Source: Anabaenopsis elenkinii CCIBt3563 (GTDB lineage Bacteria > Cyanobacteriota > Cyanobacteriia > Cyanobacteriales > Nostocaceae). Taken from it: a stretch of DNA of 64,000 nucleotides. Location of the stretch: contig NZ_CP063311.1 of assembly GCF_015245355.1 (NCBI RefSeq), forward strand, positions 1,821,217 through 1,885,216, read 5' to 3'. Below the pieces are notes generated by a model. It made no database searches and was not told the DNA's origin. It saw nothing but the letters and a program-made list of their open reading frames with translations. The position numbers were made by a program, and so were the translations under genes. Below are positions 9,599-17,468 of the stretch, one piece after another (positions within the stretch are counted from its first letter, which is position 1; the number at the start of each line of letters is the position of its first letter).

Positions 9599-10209
9599 TC
9601 AATCTTATAGTTATTTATTTGGTTGAAATCGTGCAATAAGATTTTTTTGGAATAGTTTGTATAGTATATCAATATTCTTATGGATTGCCAAAATTAAACA
9701 ATACGGTAATTATTGATACTGTTTAATCATAAATAACGTATAAACAAATGTCGAGTATATTCACCTGAGTTTAAGTATAGCGATAAAATATCAGCGATTT
9801 TAGAGAAGTCCTTCAGATGGCTTCCTCAAGGAGAAATTTTTCCGGTTCACCAATCAAATAACGACGTTAAATGATCGAACAAGTGCGTGAGTATTGTTAA
9901 CAAACAAGTAGTCTGGGTGACGACCAAACCATAGGCTAAGTATCCTAAAAGCCTTGTGGATATTCAATTCCTGAGTATATTAGCTAAAAATAGATGTTCT
10001 TTTTGATGTATATTTTACTCCGTAAAAAAAATCCCCAGCTTCTGGCTCTGGGAAGTTGCCAATAAATAAATAAAATATGATAGACTAATATGCTGTTAAA
10101 AGTATATGATGAGTAATCTAGGCTAAAACTATATTAATGGCATAAGTAACTAATGTTCCTTATGTAATGCCTAGTTGGGCTTTTTTGTTGTTTATTAAAT
10201 GAGGTGAAC
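9599..10209. other. AT-rich intergenic region with hairpins
   Basis: 611 bp between the divergent Nudix gene and the 55-aa gene. No protein gene is supported. It holds a minus-strand terminator-like hairpin near 10024-10052 and an imperfect hairpin 10139-10171 (GGCATAAG against CTTATG and ATGCC), followed by a short T-run just before the 55-aa gene. The second could belong to that gene's 5' leader. Confidence 0.5.
10024..10052 (-). terminator. Intrinsic-terminator-like hairpin, minus strand
   Basis: Read on the minus strand: CCCAG, a 9-nt loop, CTGGG, then GAT and a run of seven T (10030-10024). The stem is only 5 bp, so strength is moderate. No minus-strand protein gene lies directly upstream of it; argH ends about 475 bp earlier, beyond another hairpin. 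Confidence 0.35.
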
Positions 10210-10377
10210 ATGGCCAAGCGCCGCAACCCGAAAAAAGAAAAGGCGCTACGGAACCAGGCGTATGCCAGAAAGTTTCGTAAACGGACTACTACAGGAAGAA
10301 TGCAGAGAAGGTTCCAACAAAGACCTCCTAAGAGTGAGGAAGAAGAGGGCGCAGCAGCAACTGACGCTGAGTCCTAA
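10210..10377 (+). CDS. Small, very basic conserved protein with acidic tail
   Basis: 55-aa product, MAKRRNPKKEKALRN at the start. Residues 1-41 are packed with Lys/Arg (KRR, KK, RK, RKR, RR), and the tail is acidic (SEEEEGAAATDAES). The charge pattern suggests binding to RNA, DNA or the ribosome; that is inference, and I cannot name the family. GAGGTG 9-4 nt before the ATG is a good ribosome-binding site. A 9-bp perfect hairpin lies 44 bp after the stop. It is preceded by a long leader with its own hairpin. The gene stands alone between divergent neighbours. Confidence 0.7.
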   Translation: MAKRRNPKKEKALRNQAYARKFRKRTTTGRMQRRFQQRPPKSEEEEGAAATDAES

Positions 10378-10420
10378 GTTTGTTTGTTGACACCCTTAAC
10401 TATTTAAGTTTTTGAATTTT

Positions 10421-10451
10421 CAGGGAGTACATACCATATATCTACTCCCTG
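10421..10451. terminator. Hairpin between the 55-aa gene and argH
   Basis: Perfect 9-bp inverted repeat CAGGGAGTA / TACTCCCTG with a 13-nt loop, followed on the plus strand by ATTTATT. It lies between convergent genes and may serve both. The T-run is weak on either side. Confidence 0.55.
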
Positions 10452-10526
10452 ATTTATTAATTGGCCTTCGGTATTGGAAATAAGCCAGAGCAAAAAGATT
10501 TGCCCATTCCCTGCATTCTAAGATTG

Positions 10527-11912
10527 TTATTTACCAATTTCAGCGCGGGCTTTAGCAATGGCCTGATTCACTTGTATAAAACCTGTGCCACCGTAGCTAT
10601 TGCGTGCTGCTACGACTTGACGGGGTGATATTGCTTCATAGATATCTGTAGCAAATGATGGATGCAGTTGTTGCCACTCTTCCAATGTGAGATCTTTTAA
10701 GAGTTTACCAGCAGCAATACTGGTTCTCACCACCTGACCAACAAGGTTGTACGCTTCCCGGAAAGGAACACCCTTAGCTGCTAGATAATCCGCCACATCT
10801 GTAGCATTAGAGAAGTCTTCGGCTACTGCTGCGGCTAAACGCTGAGGACAAAATTCTAAGCCAACTTGTAATAATATTGTCATGGATTCAAGAGCAGCTT
10901 TGATGGTGTTAACACTGTCAAATAAACCTTCTTTATCCTCTTGCAGGTCTTTATTATATGCCAGCGGTAGGCCTTTCATAATTACCAGCATTGCTTGGAG
11001 GTGACCAAATACCCTGCCGGTTTTTCCCCGCACTAATTCTGGTACATCGGGGTTTTTCTTTTGGGGCATAATGCTTGAACCAGTGGCACAGCTATCTTTG
11101 AGGGTGACAAAACCAAATTCTTGCGACGACCAGAGAATAATTTCCTCAGCAAGACGGCTGAGGTGAACCATGATTAAGCTGGCTGCACAGAGAAATTCAA
11201 TCACAAAGTCGCGATCGCTCACCGCGTCCAAGCTATTATCATATATAGCGTCAAAATGCAATAGTTCAGCTGTGTAATGTCTGTCAATGGGAAAAGTTGT
11301 CCCCGCCAATGCACCACATCCTAAGGGGGAAACATTTACCCGGCGAGCTACATCTCCTAGGCGTTCCCAGTCACGTTGTGCCATGTGGAAATATGCCAGC
11401 AGGTGATGAGCTAAACTCACGGGTTGGGCGCGTTGAAGGTGCGTATAGCCAGGAATCAAGGTTTCAACGTGCTCTTGGGCTATATCCACTAATGCACCTT
11501 GAAATTCTCTTATTTGTCTGCGGATTCCTTGAATTTGGTCTCGCAGATAAAGTCTGGTATCAGTACCAACTTGATCATTACGCGATCGCGCGGTGTGTAG
11601 CTTCTTACCGACATCGCCGACAATTTCCGTTAGTCTTCGTTCTACGGCAAAATGCACATCCTCCGCATCAATCCCCGGAGTAAACTTTCCTTGGCGGTAT
11701 TCTTGGCGAATTTGTTCTAAACCAGTTACCAGTTGCTCCCCCTCTAGGGGGGAAATAATACCTGTGTGAGCTAACATCTTGGCATGAGCTTGAGAACCAG
11801 TCAGGTCATATTCGATTAACTCGATATCGAAACCTATACTGGCATTAAAACGAGCGATGGCTGGATGTAATGCCGATTCAAATCGTTGACTCCAAGTTTG
11901 TTCTTTCTTCAT
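10527..11912 (-). CDS. argH: Argininosuccinate lyase
   Basis: Last step of arginine synthesis: argininosuccinate to arginine and fumarate. A 461-aa member of the fumarase/aspartase superfamily. The signature [15 protein letters not shown] is present with its catalytic Ser, as are [10 protein letters not shown] and [16 protein letters not shown] blocks (residues near 105-165). The frame is open further upstream, but that extension overlaps larB and is unlike ArgH, so ATG 11912 ([15 protein letters not shown]) was chosen; this gives the usual family length. It starts 10 bp after the larB stop, suggesting co-transcription. Arginine made here feeds cyanophycin, whose synthetase lies 5 kb away. 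Confidence 0.95.
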   Translation of the reverse strand: MKKEQTWSQRFESALHPAIARFNASIGFDIELIEYDLTGSQAHAKMLAHTGIISPLEGEQLVTGLEQIRQEYRQGKFTPGIDAEDVHFAVERRLTEIVGDVGKKLHTARSRNDQVGTDTRLYLRDQIQGIRRQIREFQGALVDIAQEHVETLIPGYTHLQRAQPVSLAHHLLAYFHMAQRDWERLGDVARRVNVSPLGCGALAGTTFPIDRHYTAELLHFDAIYDNSLDAVSDRDFVIEFLCAASLIMVHLSRLAEEIILWSSQEFGFVTLKDSCATGSSIMPQKKNPDVPELVRGKTGRVFGHLQAMLVIMKGLPLAYNKDLQEDKEGLFDSVNTIKAALESMTILLQVGLEFCPQRLAAAVAEDFSNATDVADYLAAKGVPFREAYNLVGQVVRTSIAAGKLLKDLTLEEWQQLHPSFATDIYEAISPRQVVAARNSYGGTGFIQVNQAIAKARAEIGK

Positions 11913-11922
11913 AGATAATCTT

Positions 11923-12699
11923 TTATTTTGAATTGATTTTCTGAGCTGTTCGCAAAATTTGCCCCGCGAGAACAGCAGCACCAAAACCATTATCAATATT
12001 CACCACCCCTACACCAGCTGCACAGGAGTTGAGCATTGTCAATAGGGGTGCTAAACCGCCAAAACTTGCGCCATAGCCAATACTGGTAGGAACAGCAATC
12101 ACTGGACAATCTGCTAAACCCGCCACAACACTCGGTAAAGCCCCTTCCATTCCCGCCACAACGATGAGAACTGATGAAGATTGAATCAAATGGCGATTAC
12201 TTAGTAAACGGTGAATCCCCGCCACACCCACATCCCAAAGACGCTGTACACGTAAACCGCAAAGTTCTGCTGTAACAGCCGACTCTTCAGCCACCGGTAA
12301 GTCAGCAGTCCCAGCTGAAAGAATACTAATTAAACCGTCAATTTTTGGTTCAATGCTGGGGGGACTAATGGCGCAAATTCTCGCCAATTCGTAATACCGT
12401 AAATCCCGAATCTTGGGTTGCAGTGCAGTATAAACTCCTGGTTCAATTCGGGTAGCCATTACTACCTGATTACGGTGGCGCATCACCTGCATAATTTGTA
12501 CAATCTGCTCTGGAGTCTTACCTGGTCCCCAAATGACTTCGGGGAACCCAGTTCTGATTTGGCGATGGTGGTCAATTTTGGCAAACTCACCCACAGATTC
12601 ATAAGACAAATTCCTTAGGGAGTCTAAGGCTATATCTGGGGTTACTTGACCATTAGCAACCGCTTCTAAGAGCGATCGCAAACTTTCAGGTTGAGTCAC
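11923..12699 (-). CDS. larB: LarB-like nickel-pincer cofactor carboxylase
   Basis: LarB carboxylates and hydrolyses nicotinic acid adenine dinucleotide in nickel-pincer cofactor synthesis, and is related to PurE. The 258-aa product carries the LarB pattern [20 protein letters not shown] (about 42-61) and a PurE-like C-terminal half with [13 protein letters not shown] and [12 protein letters not shown]. The frame extends to a TTG at 12711; I prefer GTG 12699 ([11 protein letters not shown]), matching my recollection of homologues. larC, larE and lactate racemase are absent from the window. It lies between the solute-binding protein gene and argH, with 10 bp to argH. Confidence 0.85.
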   Translation of the reverse strand: MTQPESLRSLLEAVANGQVTPDIALDSLRNLSYESVGEFAKIDHHRQIRTGFPEVIWGPGKTPEQIVQIMQVMRHRNQVVMATRIEPGVYTALQPKIRDLRYYELARICAISPPSIEPKIDGLISILSAGTADLPVAEESAVTAELCGLRVQRLWDVGVAGIHRLLSNRHLIQSSSVLIVVAGMEGALPSVVAGLADCPVIAVPTSIGYGASFGGLAPLLTMLNSCAAGVGVVNIDNGFGAAVLAGQILRTAQKINSK

Positions 12700-12727
12700 G
12701 GTAATTTTCAATGAGGGAATGGGAAAA

Positions 12728-14512
12728 TTAGGAGGTCATTTTGATTTCATAAATGTTCCAGAATGGGCCACCTAAAGCTGAATACTGAAGATTTTCAAAT
12801 TTATTTCGCACTGCTGACAATGAGTAAGGATTAACCAAATAGATAAACGGTAAATATTCTTGGCTAATCCTCTGAGTCTGTGCATAAATTTCTTTACGTT
12901 TGGCTTCGTCTAATTCCCTGGCCGCTTGAATGTAAAGTTCACCAATTCTCGCCTCCCAAGGAGCTACTTCCCAACCTTCTATTGGCTTTTGTCCTGCTTG
13001 GGGTTTTTGATTAAACATATGTAATCCCCCTTCGGGTGACCAGACGTTGGCGCCATTATTGGGTTCTAACCCACCTGTCAACCCTAGTAAAGAAGCATCC
13101 CAATCTAGAGTATTAGCTAGCTTATTTGTGTAAGTATTCCATGCCAGGGGTGTGAAATCAACCTGCATCCCAATTTTGCCTAAATCTTGTCTAATTTGTG
13201 CCCCCATTGCTTCGCGGATTCTGTTTCCTGCATTGGTTAGTAAAGTGAAACGAACGCGATTATCTTGAGCATCTAATAGTTGACCTTGGGTATTATATTT
13301 AAATCCAGCCTGTTGGAGCAATTCTTTAGCTTTTTCAGGATTGTAATCGTAAGTTTTCAGTCCCTCTTCCGGAGATAGATAAAAGGGACTCTGGATGGTA
13401 ATGGGTGAGTCTTGAGTTTGACCCAAGCCGCGAAAAGTATTATTAATCATCGTTTGGCGGTCAATAGCATAAGCTACTGCTTGCCGAAATTCAACTGTAT
13501 TAAACCAACGAGACTTGATCGGGTCTACTAAAGGTTTACCATCTCTTCTACCTTTGTTGAGATTAAACACAACAAATGAGGTTCCAGTAGCTGGACCCCC
13601 GTTATAGATGGTGAAATTCCCCTGTTTTTCTTGCTTTTTGAGCAAAGAAAAGTAATCTGGTGTCACTCCCACAGCATCTAAACCACCAGAACGGAATTGC
13701 AGCATTGAAGTATCTGTGGATTCCACAATTGGCCATACTATCCGTTCAATATAAGGTTGAGATTTTCCTTGTGGATCTTGACGCCAATAATAGGGGTTGC
13801 GTCGGAAAATTACCCGCTGACTAGTATCATAACGCTCTAATTTGTAGGGACCATTGACGATGATTTCATCCACAGGAGTATCAACGCCCCACTTGGAGAG
13901 AAATGTAGGCTTACCTTCGGTGTCTTTTGTTGTAATGGATTCTTCTAGGACATGGGCGGGTAAAATTGGTATTCCTAAAGCCCCTAAAAAGGGCGCAAAT
14001 GGTTCTGGAGTCGTGAATTTAACCCGACGGTCATCAATTTTTTCTACCTTAGGTAATGTCCGACTTTCACCTATTCTCAGAATATCCCTAGTATCTGTGG
14101 GAATTTCTTCATTGAGATAAATGTCGTTAAACGTGAAAACAACGTCATCTGCTGTTATTTCTTGCCCATCCGACCATTTTAAACCCTCTCGGAGGGTGAA
14201 AATAAACCCTAATTCATCATCAGTAACTGACCATGATTCTGCTAACACCGGTTCAATTTCCCCTGTGATGGGATTCTGGGTAGTTAATCCCTCGTAAGTT
14301 AAACCGAAAATATTAGGAAATTCCGAACTCAGCGCATAGTTAAAGGTTTTCGGATCACTGAGAATGCTGTTGACTAACTGCGCTACTTGTGCAGATTTAG
14401 TTTCAAATTTAGATGGGTTACAAGCTATGATTGTCATGGCTGTAAAACCAACTAGAGTTACGACTAACCAAAAACGTTTTATTTGGTTAGATATTTTATT
14501 AGTGAATATCAT
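12728..14512 (-). CDS. ABC transporter substrate-binding lipoprotein, family 5 (oligopeptide/nickel type)
   Basis: Extracytoplasmic binding protein of a peptide-type ABC importer. The 594-aa product has a signal segment ending TIIAC, with Cys31 as the lipid anchor. The SBP family 5 blocks are clear: LAESWSVTDDELGFIFTLREGLKWSDGQ (residues about 89-116), ADDVVFTF, VEFRQAVAYAIDRQTMIN and the C-terminal EAKRKEIYAQTQRISQEYLPFIYLVNP. The permease and ATPase genes are not adjacent, so it is an orphan component here. It follows ispF by 36 bp and precedes larB by 28 bp on the same strand. The ligand is unknown; a nickel link to larB is possible but unsupported. Confidence 0.9.
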   Translation of the reverse strand: MIFTNKISNQIKRFWLVVTLVGFTAMTIIACNPSKFETKSAQVAQLVNSILSDPKTFNYALSSEFPNIFGLTYEGLTTQNPITGEIEPVLAESWSVTDDELGFIFTLREGLKWSDGQEITADDVVFTFNDIYLNEEIPTDTRDILRIGESRTLPKVEKIDDRRVKFTTPEPFAPFLGALGIPILPAHVLEESITTKDTEGKPTFLSKWGVDTPVDEIIVNGPYKLERYDTSQRVIFRRNPYYWRQDPQGKSQPYIERIVWPIVESTDTSMLQFRSGGLDAVGVTPDYFSLLKKQEKQGNFTIYNGGPATGTSFVVFNLNKGRRDGKPLVDPIKSRWFNTVEFRQAVAYAIDRQTMINNTFRGLGQTQDSPITIQSPFYLSPEEGLKTYDYNPEKAKELLQQAGFKYNTQGQLLDAQDNRVRFTLLTNAGNRIREAMGAQIRQDLGKIGMQVDFTPLAWNTYTNKLANTLDWDASLLGLTGGLEPNNGANVWSPEGGLHMFNQKPQAGQKPIEGWEVAPWEARIGELYIQAARELDEAKRKEIYAQTQRISQEYLPFIYLVNPYSLSAVRNKFENLQYSALGGPFWNIYEIKMTS

Positions 14513-14548
14513 AACTTCTCGTTTAGTTTTATTAAATAAATTGACTAA

Positions 14549-15031
14549 TCAGTTTTTAGCAGACAATAAAACTACCGCATAAGCACATATACCTTCTTCC
14601 CGCCCCACAGGCCCTAATTTTTCGTTAGTGGTAGCTTTGATGCCAATTTGATTGGGTGCTAATTCTAAAATGGCGGCTAACTTGGCTCGCATTTTTTCAA
14701 TATAAGGTTTTAATTTCGGACGCTCTGCTACCACTACCGAGTCAATATTTCCAATTTGCCAACCTTGATTTTTAACCAATTGATGTACTTGAGTTAATAG
14801 TATTAAACTATCAGCCCCTGCCCATTGGGGATCGCTGGGGGGAAAATAATGACCAATATCCCCCAAGGATAATGCCCCCAACATAGCATCCATAATGGCG
14901 TGAGTCAGGACATCAGCGTCACTATGCCCTAATAAACCCAATTCGTGAGGAATAGGGATTCCGCCTAAAATTAGAGGGCGATCGCTGACTAATTTGTGGA
15001 TATCGTAGCCGTTACCAATGCGAATATTCAT
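14549..15031 (-). CDS. ispF: 2-C-methyl-D-erythritol 2,4-cyclodiphosphate synthase
   Basis: Fifth enzyme of the MEP pathway to isoprenoids (carotenoids, phytol, quinone tails). The 160-aa product matches the family length. The metal site DIH (GNGYDIHKL, residues 7-15) with the later His of LLGHSDADV and the C-terminal substrate loop [17 protein letters not shown] are intact. ATG start at 15031. trmD ends 26 bp upstream on the same strand, so the two probably share a transcript. Confidence 0.96.
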   Translation of the reverse strand: MNIRIGNGYDIHKLVSDRPLILGGIPIPHELGLLGHSDADVLTHAIMDAMLGALSLGDIGHYFPPSDPQWAGADSLILLTQVHQLVKNQGWQIGNIDSVVVAERPKLKPYIEKMRAKLAAILELAPNQIGIKATTNEKLGPVGREEGICAYAVVLLSAKN

Positions 15032-15057
15032 GTTTATGATTGATTAGTTGGTGGTGA

Positions 15058-15783
15058 TTATTGGTCATTGGAGAATGTCTTTTCCCCAGATTGCTGGTTC
15101 TGCTCTAGCCATTTTTGCAGCAAGTCAGGACGGCGCTCGGCTGTCCTTTTGATTTGTTGCTGATATCGCCATCGGGCTATTTCCTGATGATTTCCAGATA
15201 GTAGGACATCAGGAACTTTCAAACCACGAAAATCAGCCGGGCGAGTATACTGGGGATAATCTAGCAATCCCTCCTCAAAACTTTCTACCTTCAAGGACTC
15301 GACTTTGCCCACAGTACCTGGTAGAAGCCTGACTACACCATTGAGCAATGCCATAGCTGGAATTTCTCCCCCGGTCAGAATAAAATCTCCTAAAGATATC
15401 TCCCGAGTGACTAAATGGAGTACCCTCTCATCTACCCCTTCGTAATGGCCGCAGATGACTACTAGCTGGTCATAATTCCCAGCCAATTCTTTCAATAGGG
15501 GTTGATTGATGGTTTGACCCTGGGGACTCATAAAAATAATCTCTCTACGGGGTAGAGTTGGTAAAGACTCCACAGCAGCAAATATTGGTTCTGGCTTCAT
15601 CAGCATCCCCACCCCGCCACCATAGGGTTCATCGTCAGCCTTATGGTGCTTATCGGTGGTAAAATCCCTGGGATTAAGCAGATTGACTTGAGCAATCCGT
15701 TTAGCTAAGGCTTTACCCAGCAGACCAGAACTTAAAACTGAGGTAAAACAGTCAGGAAAAAGTGTAACTATATCAAAGCGCAC
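15058..15783 (-). CDS. trmD: tRNA (guanine-37-N1)-methyltransferase
   Basis: Methylates G37 next to the anticodon to prevent +1 frameshifting. The 241-aa product begins MRFDIVTLFPD, as TrmD proteins do. The trefoil-knot SAM site is visible as ICGHYEGVDERV (about 110-121) and SLGDFILTGGEIPAMALL. The C-terminal domain has HHKADDEPYGGGVGM earlier and DVLLSGNHQEIARWR, both standard. The start is GTG at 15783. It heads the minus-strand run trmD-ispF-SBP-larB-argH. Confidence 0.96.
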   Translation of the reverse strand: MRFDIVTLFPDCFTSVLSSGLLGKALAKRIAQVNLLNPRDFTTDKHHKADDEPYGGGVGMLMKPEPIFAAVESLPTLPRREIIFMSPQGQTINQPLLKELAGNYDQLVVICGHYEGVDERVLHLVTREISLGDFILTGGEIPAMALLNGVVRLLPGTVGKVESLKVESFEEGLLDYPQYTRPADFRGLKVPDVLLSGNHQEIARWRYQQQIKRTAERRPDLLQKWLEQNQQSGEKTFSNDQ

Positions 15784-16425
15784 AGTAATTCGTATTGGAG
15801 AACACTAATCTTAAATTTGAATGTCTAGCAAACACAATCGCTCAATGTAGGATAGAACTACAGATAAGTTTAATCAAGAGGATTTTCTGAACGATCTCAG
15901 GAAATCTCGTGATTTTAGTAGGATGAAAAGTTTTTCTAATTACTTAATTTATGTTTAAATATTGTCACAACTACATTTAAATTAATAATCTGACCAAGTT
16001 AACAACTTCAGTGGCTGCATAGGCCCAGCCTCAAGAAAAGCGTGTTAAAACCTGATAGACCGCAATACCAGAGGGGAAACAGACATTTCTACAAACAGGG
16101 GAAACCCACTGAACAGAAGTGTCATCTGTGGTCTCCCAAGCATTATTTTGCCAGTCTGGAAAAAGTGTACAGGTGAACAACAAGGCACCGGCTTTGAGGA
16201 ACAGTCAACAACACATGAATATTAAGGCTTATCCTGACGGAGAGGCTGGAATAAGATGTGGATCGTACCAAAAGTTAAATCGGCAAGTTACCCGAACCTA
16301 ACTTTCGGAGAAGTTTCTCCCCTAAAAAGCAAAGTGTAATCACTTTCTTGGTGTTAGCCATCCCCCTGAGTGTCCATAGCCATACCTTGTTATATTCACC
16401 TGAAGTTGTTGACAGGAGAAACATA
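15784..16425. other. Long leader/intergenic region before cphB
   Basis: 642 bp between divergent trmD and cphB. A TTG-started upward extension of cphB (from 16348) and a 60-codon frame at 16119-16301 are open but unconvincing. The clearest content is a multi-helix RNA-like structure at 16073-16137, listed separately. A 15-nt stretch at 15984-15998 recurs upstream of carB. Confidence 0.5.
16073..16137 (+). ncRNA. Candidate structured RNA upstream of cphB
   Basis: One continuous stem-loop can be drawn. GGGA (16074-16077) pairs with TCCC (16134-16137), ACAGA (16079-16083) with TCTGT (16125-16129), and CATTTCT (16084-16090) with AGAAGTG (16115-16121, one G-U). The apical helix pairs CAG-GGG (16096-16101) with CCC-A-CTG (16105-16111) across an AAA loop. 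The structure sits about 290 nt upstream of the cphB start on either strand's sense. It could be a 5'-leader element of cphB or an independent small RNA. I do not recognise it as a known riboswitch class. The heptamer GGAAACA at its 5' side also occurs in Yfr2-type RNAs, but it is too short to carry weight. Confidence 0.35.
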
Positions 16426-17289
16426 ATGCCGCAATTAAAAGCTAAATCGCTGGAAATGAGGACACCCCAAGCAACTAAAACCGCCGTTCTGGTTATCGGA
16501 GGCGCAGAAGATAAAGTTCATGGACGCGATATCCTGAGAACTTTTTTTGGCCGTGCTGGTGCTAGTAAGGCCTATATTACAATTATTCCATCCGCTTCTC
16601 GGGAACCAGCTATCATCGGTGGTAGATATATTCGCCTATTTGAAGAAATGGGTGCAGACAAAGTCGAGATTTTAGACATCCGGGAGCGTGAACAGTGTGA
16701 AACAAGCCTGGTAAAAGAATCCCTGGAATCCTGTAGTGGTGTATTTCTCACAGGAGGCGACCAATTGCGTCTTTGTGGGGTACTATCGGATACCCCAGCT
16801 ATGGAAATTATCCGCCAACGGGTACGATCAGGACAATTGACGCTGGCAGGTACTAGTGCTGGAGCCGCAGTTATGGGGCATCATATGATTGCTGGCGGTG
16901 GTAGCGGTGAAACTCCAAATCGTTCCTTGGTCGATATGGCAACGGGTTTGGGGTTTATCCCGGAAGTGATTGTTGACCAGCATTTTCACAATCGTAATCG
17001 CATGGGTCGATTGATTAGTGCGATCGCGGCTCATCCCGATCGTCTAGGGATTGGAATCGATGAGGATACTTGTGCTGTCTTTGAACGTGATGGTTGGCTG
17101 CAAGTTGTGGGTAAAGGAAGTGTCACTATTGTCGATCCCACAGAAGTAACCCATACTAATGAGCCTCACGTGGGCGCCAATGAACCCCTCACAGTGCATA
17201 ATTTACGATTGCACATTCTGAGCTATGGCGATCGCTTTCACTTATATCAGCGCACTGTATTACCTGCTGTGTACCGCATTGACCGGTAA
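16426..17289 (+). CDS. cphB: Cyanophycinase
   Basis: Serine-type exopeptidase that releases beta-Asp-Arg dipeptides from cyanophycin. The 287-aa product contains LVIGGAEDKVHGR near the N-terminus, the catalytic serine motif GTSAGAAVMG (Ser near residue 117-120) and DQHFHNRNRMGRL, which are hallmarks of the CphB branch of peptidase family S51. ATG 16426 was chosen because AGGAG (16414-16418) lies 7 nt before it and the earlier frame opens only with TTG. cphA follows 179 bp downstream on the same strand, the usual cphB-cphA arrangement. Length is normal for the family. Confidence 0.95.
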   Translation: MPQLKAKSLEMRTPQATKTAVLVIGGAEDKVHGRDILRTFFGRAGASKAYITIIPSASREPAIIGGRYIRLFEEMGADKVEILDIREREQCETSLVKESLESCSGVFLTGGDQLRLCGVLSDTPAMEIIRQRVRSGQLTLAGTSAGAAVMGHHMIAGGGSGETPNRSLVDMATGLGFIPEVIVDQHFHNRNRMGRLISAIAAHPDRLGIGIDEDTCAVFERDGWLQVVGKGSVTIVDPTEVTHTNEPHVGANEPLTVHNLRLHILSYGDRFHLYQRTVLPAVYRIDR

Positions 17290-17468
17290 AAACAGGGGGA
17301 GGAAAAATTAAAATTCCCAAAAGACGAAACTCCCCCAATCACCAATAACCCTGTTTTGTTAGTAGCCCCGCTGATGTTGACACAAAAACTGTTCACCATA
17401 AACAGTTTAGCAGTCAATTTGAGTAAGAAACTAGAATTTTGGTTCCGAATCTCCATCTACCTATTCCC

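Noticed and set aside
16119..16301. A 60-codon plus-strand frame upstream of cphB
   Set aside because: No recognisable family and it overlaps the RNA-like structure; coding is not supported.
16010..16330. Possible tmRNA, RNase P RNA or 6S RNA in the cphB leader
   Set aside because: The conserved core motifs of these RNAs are not found; only the local stem-loop is supported.
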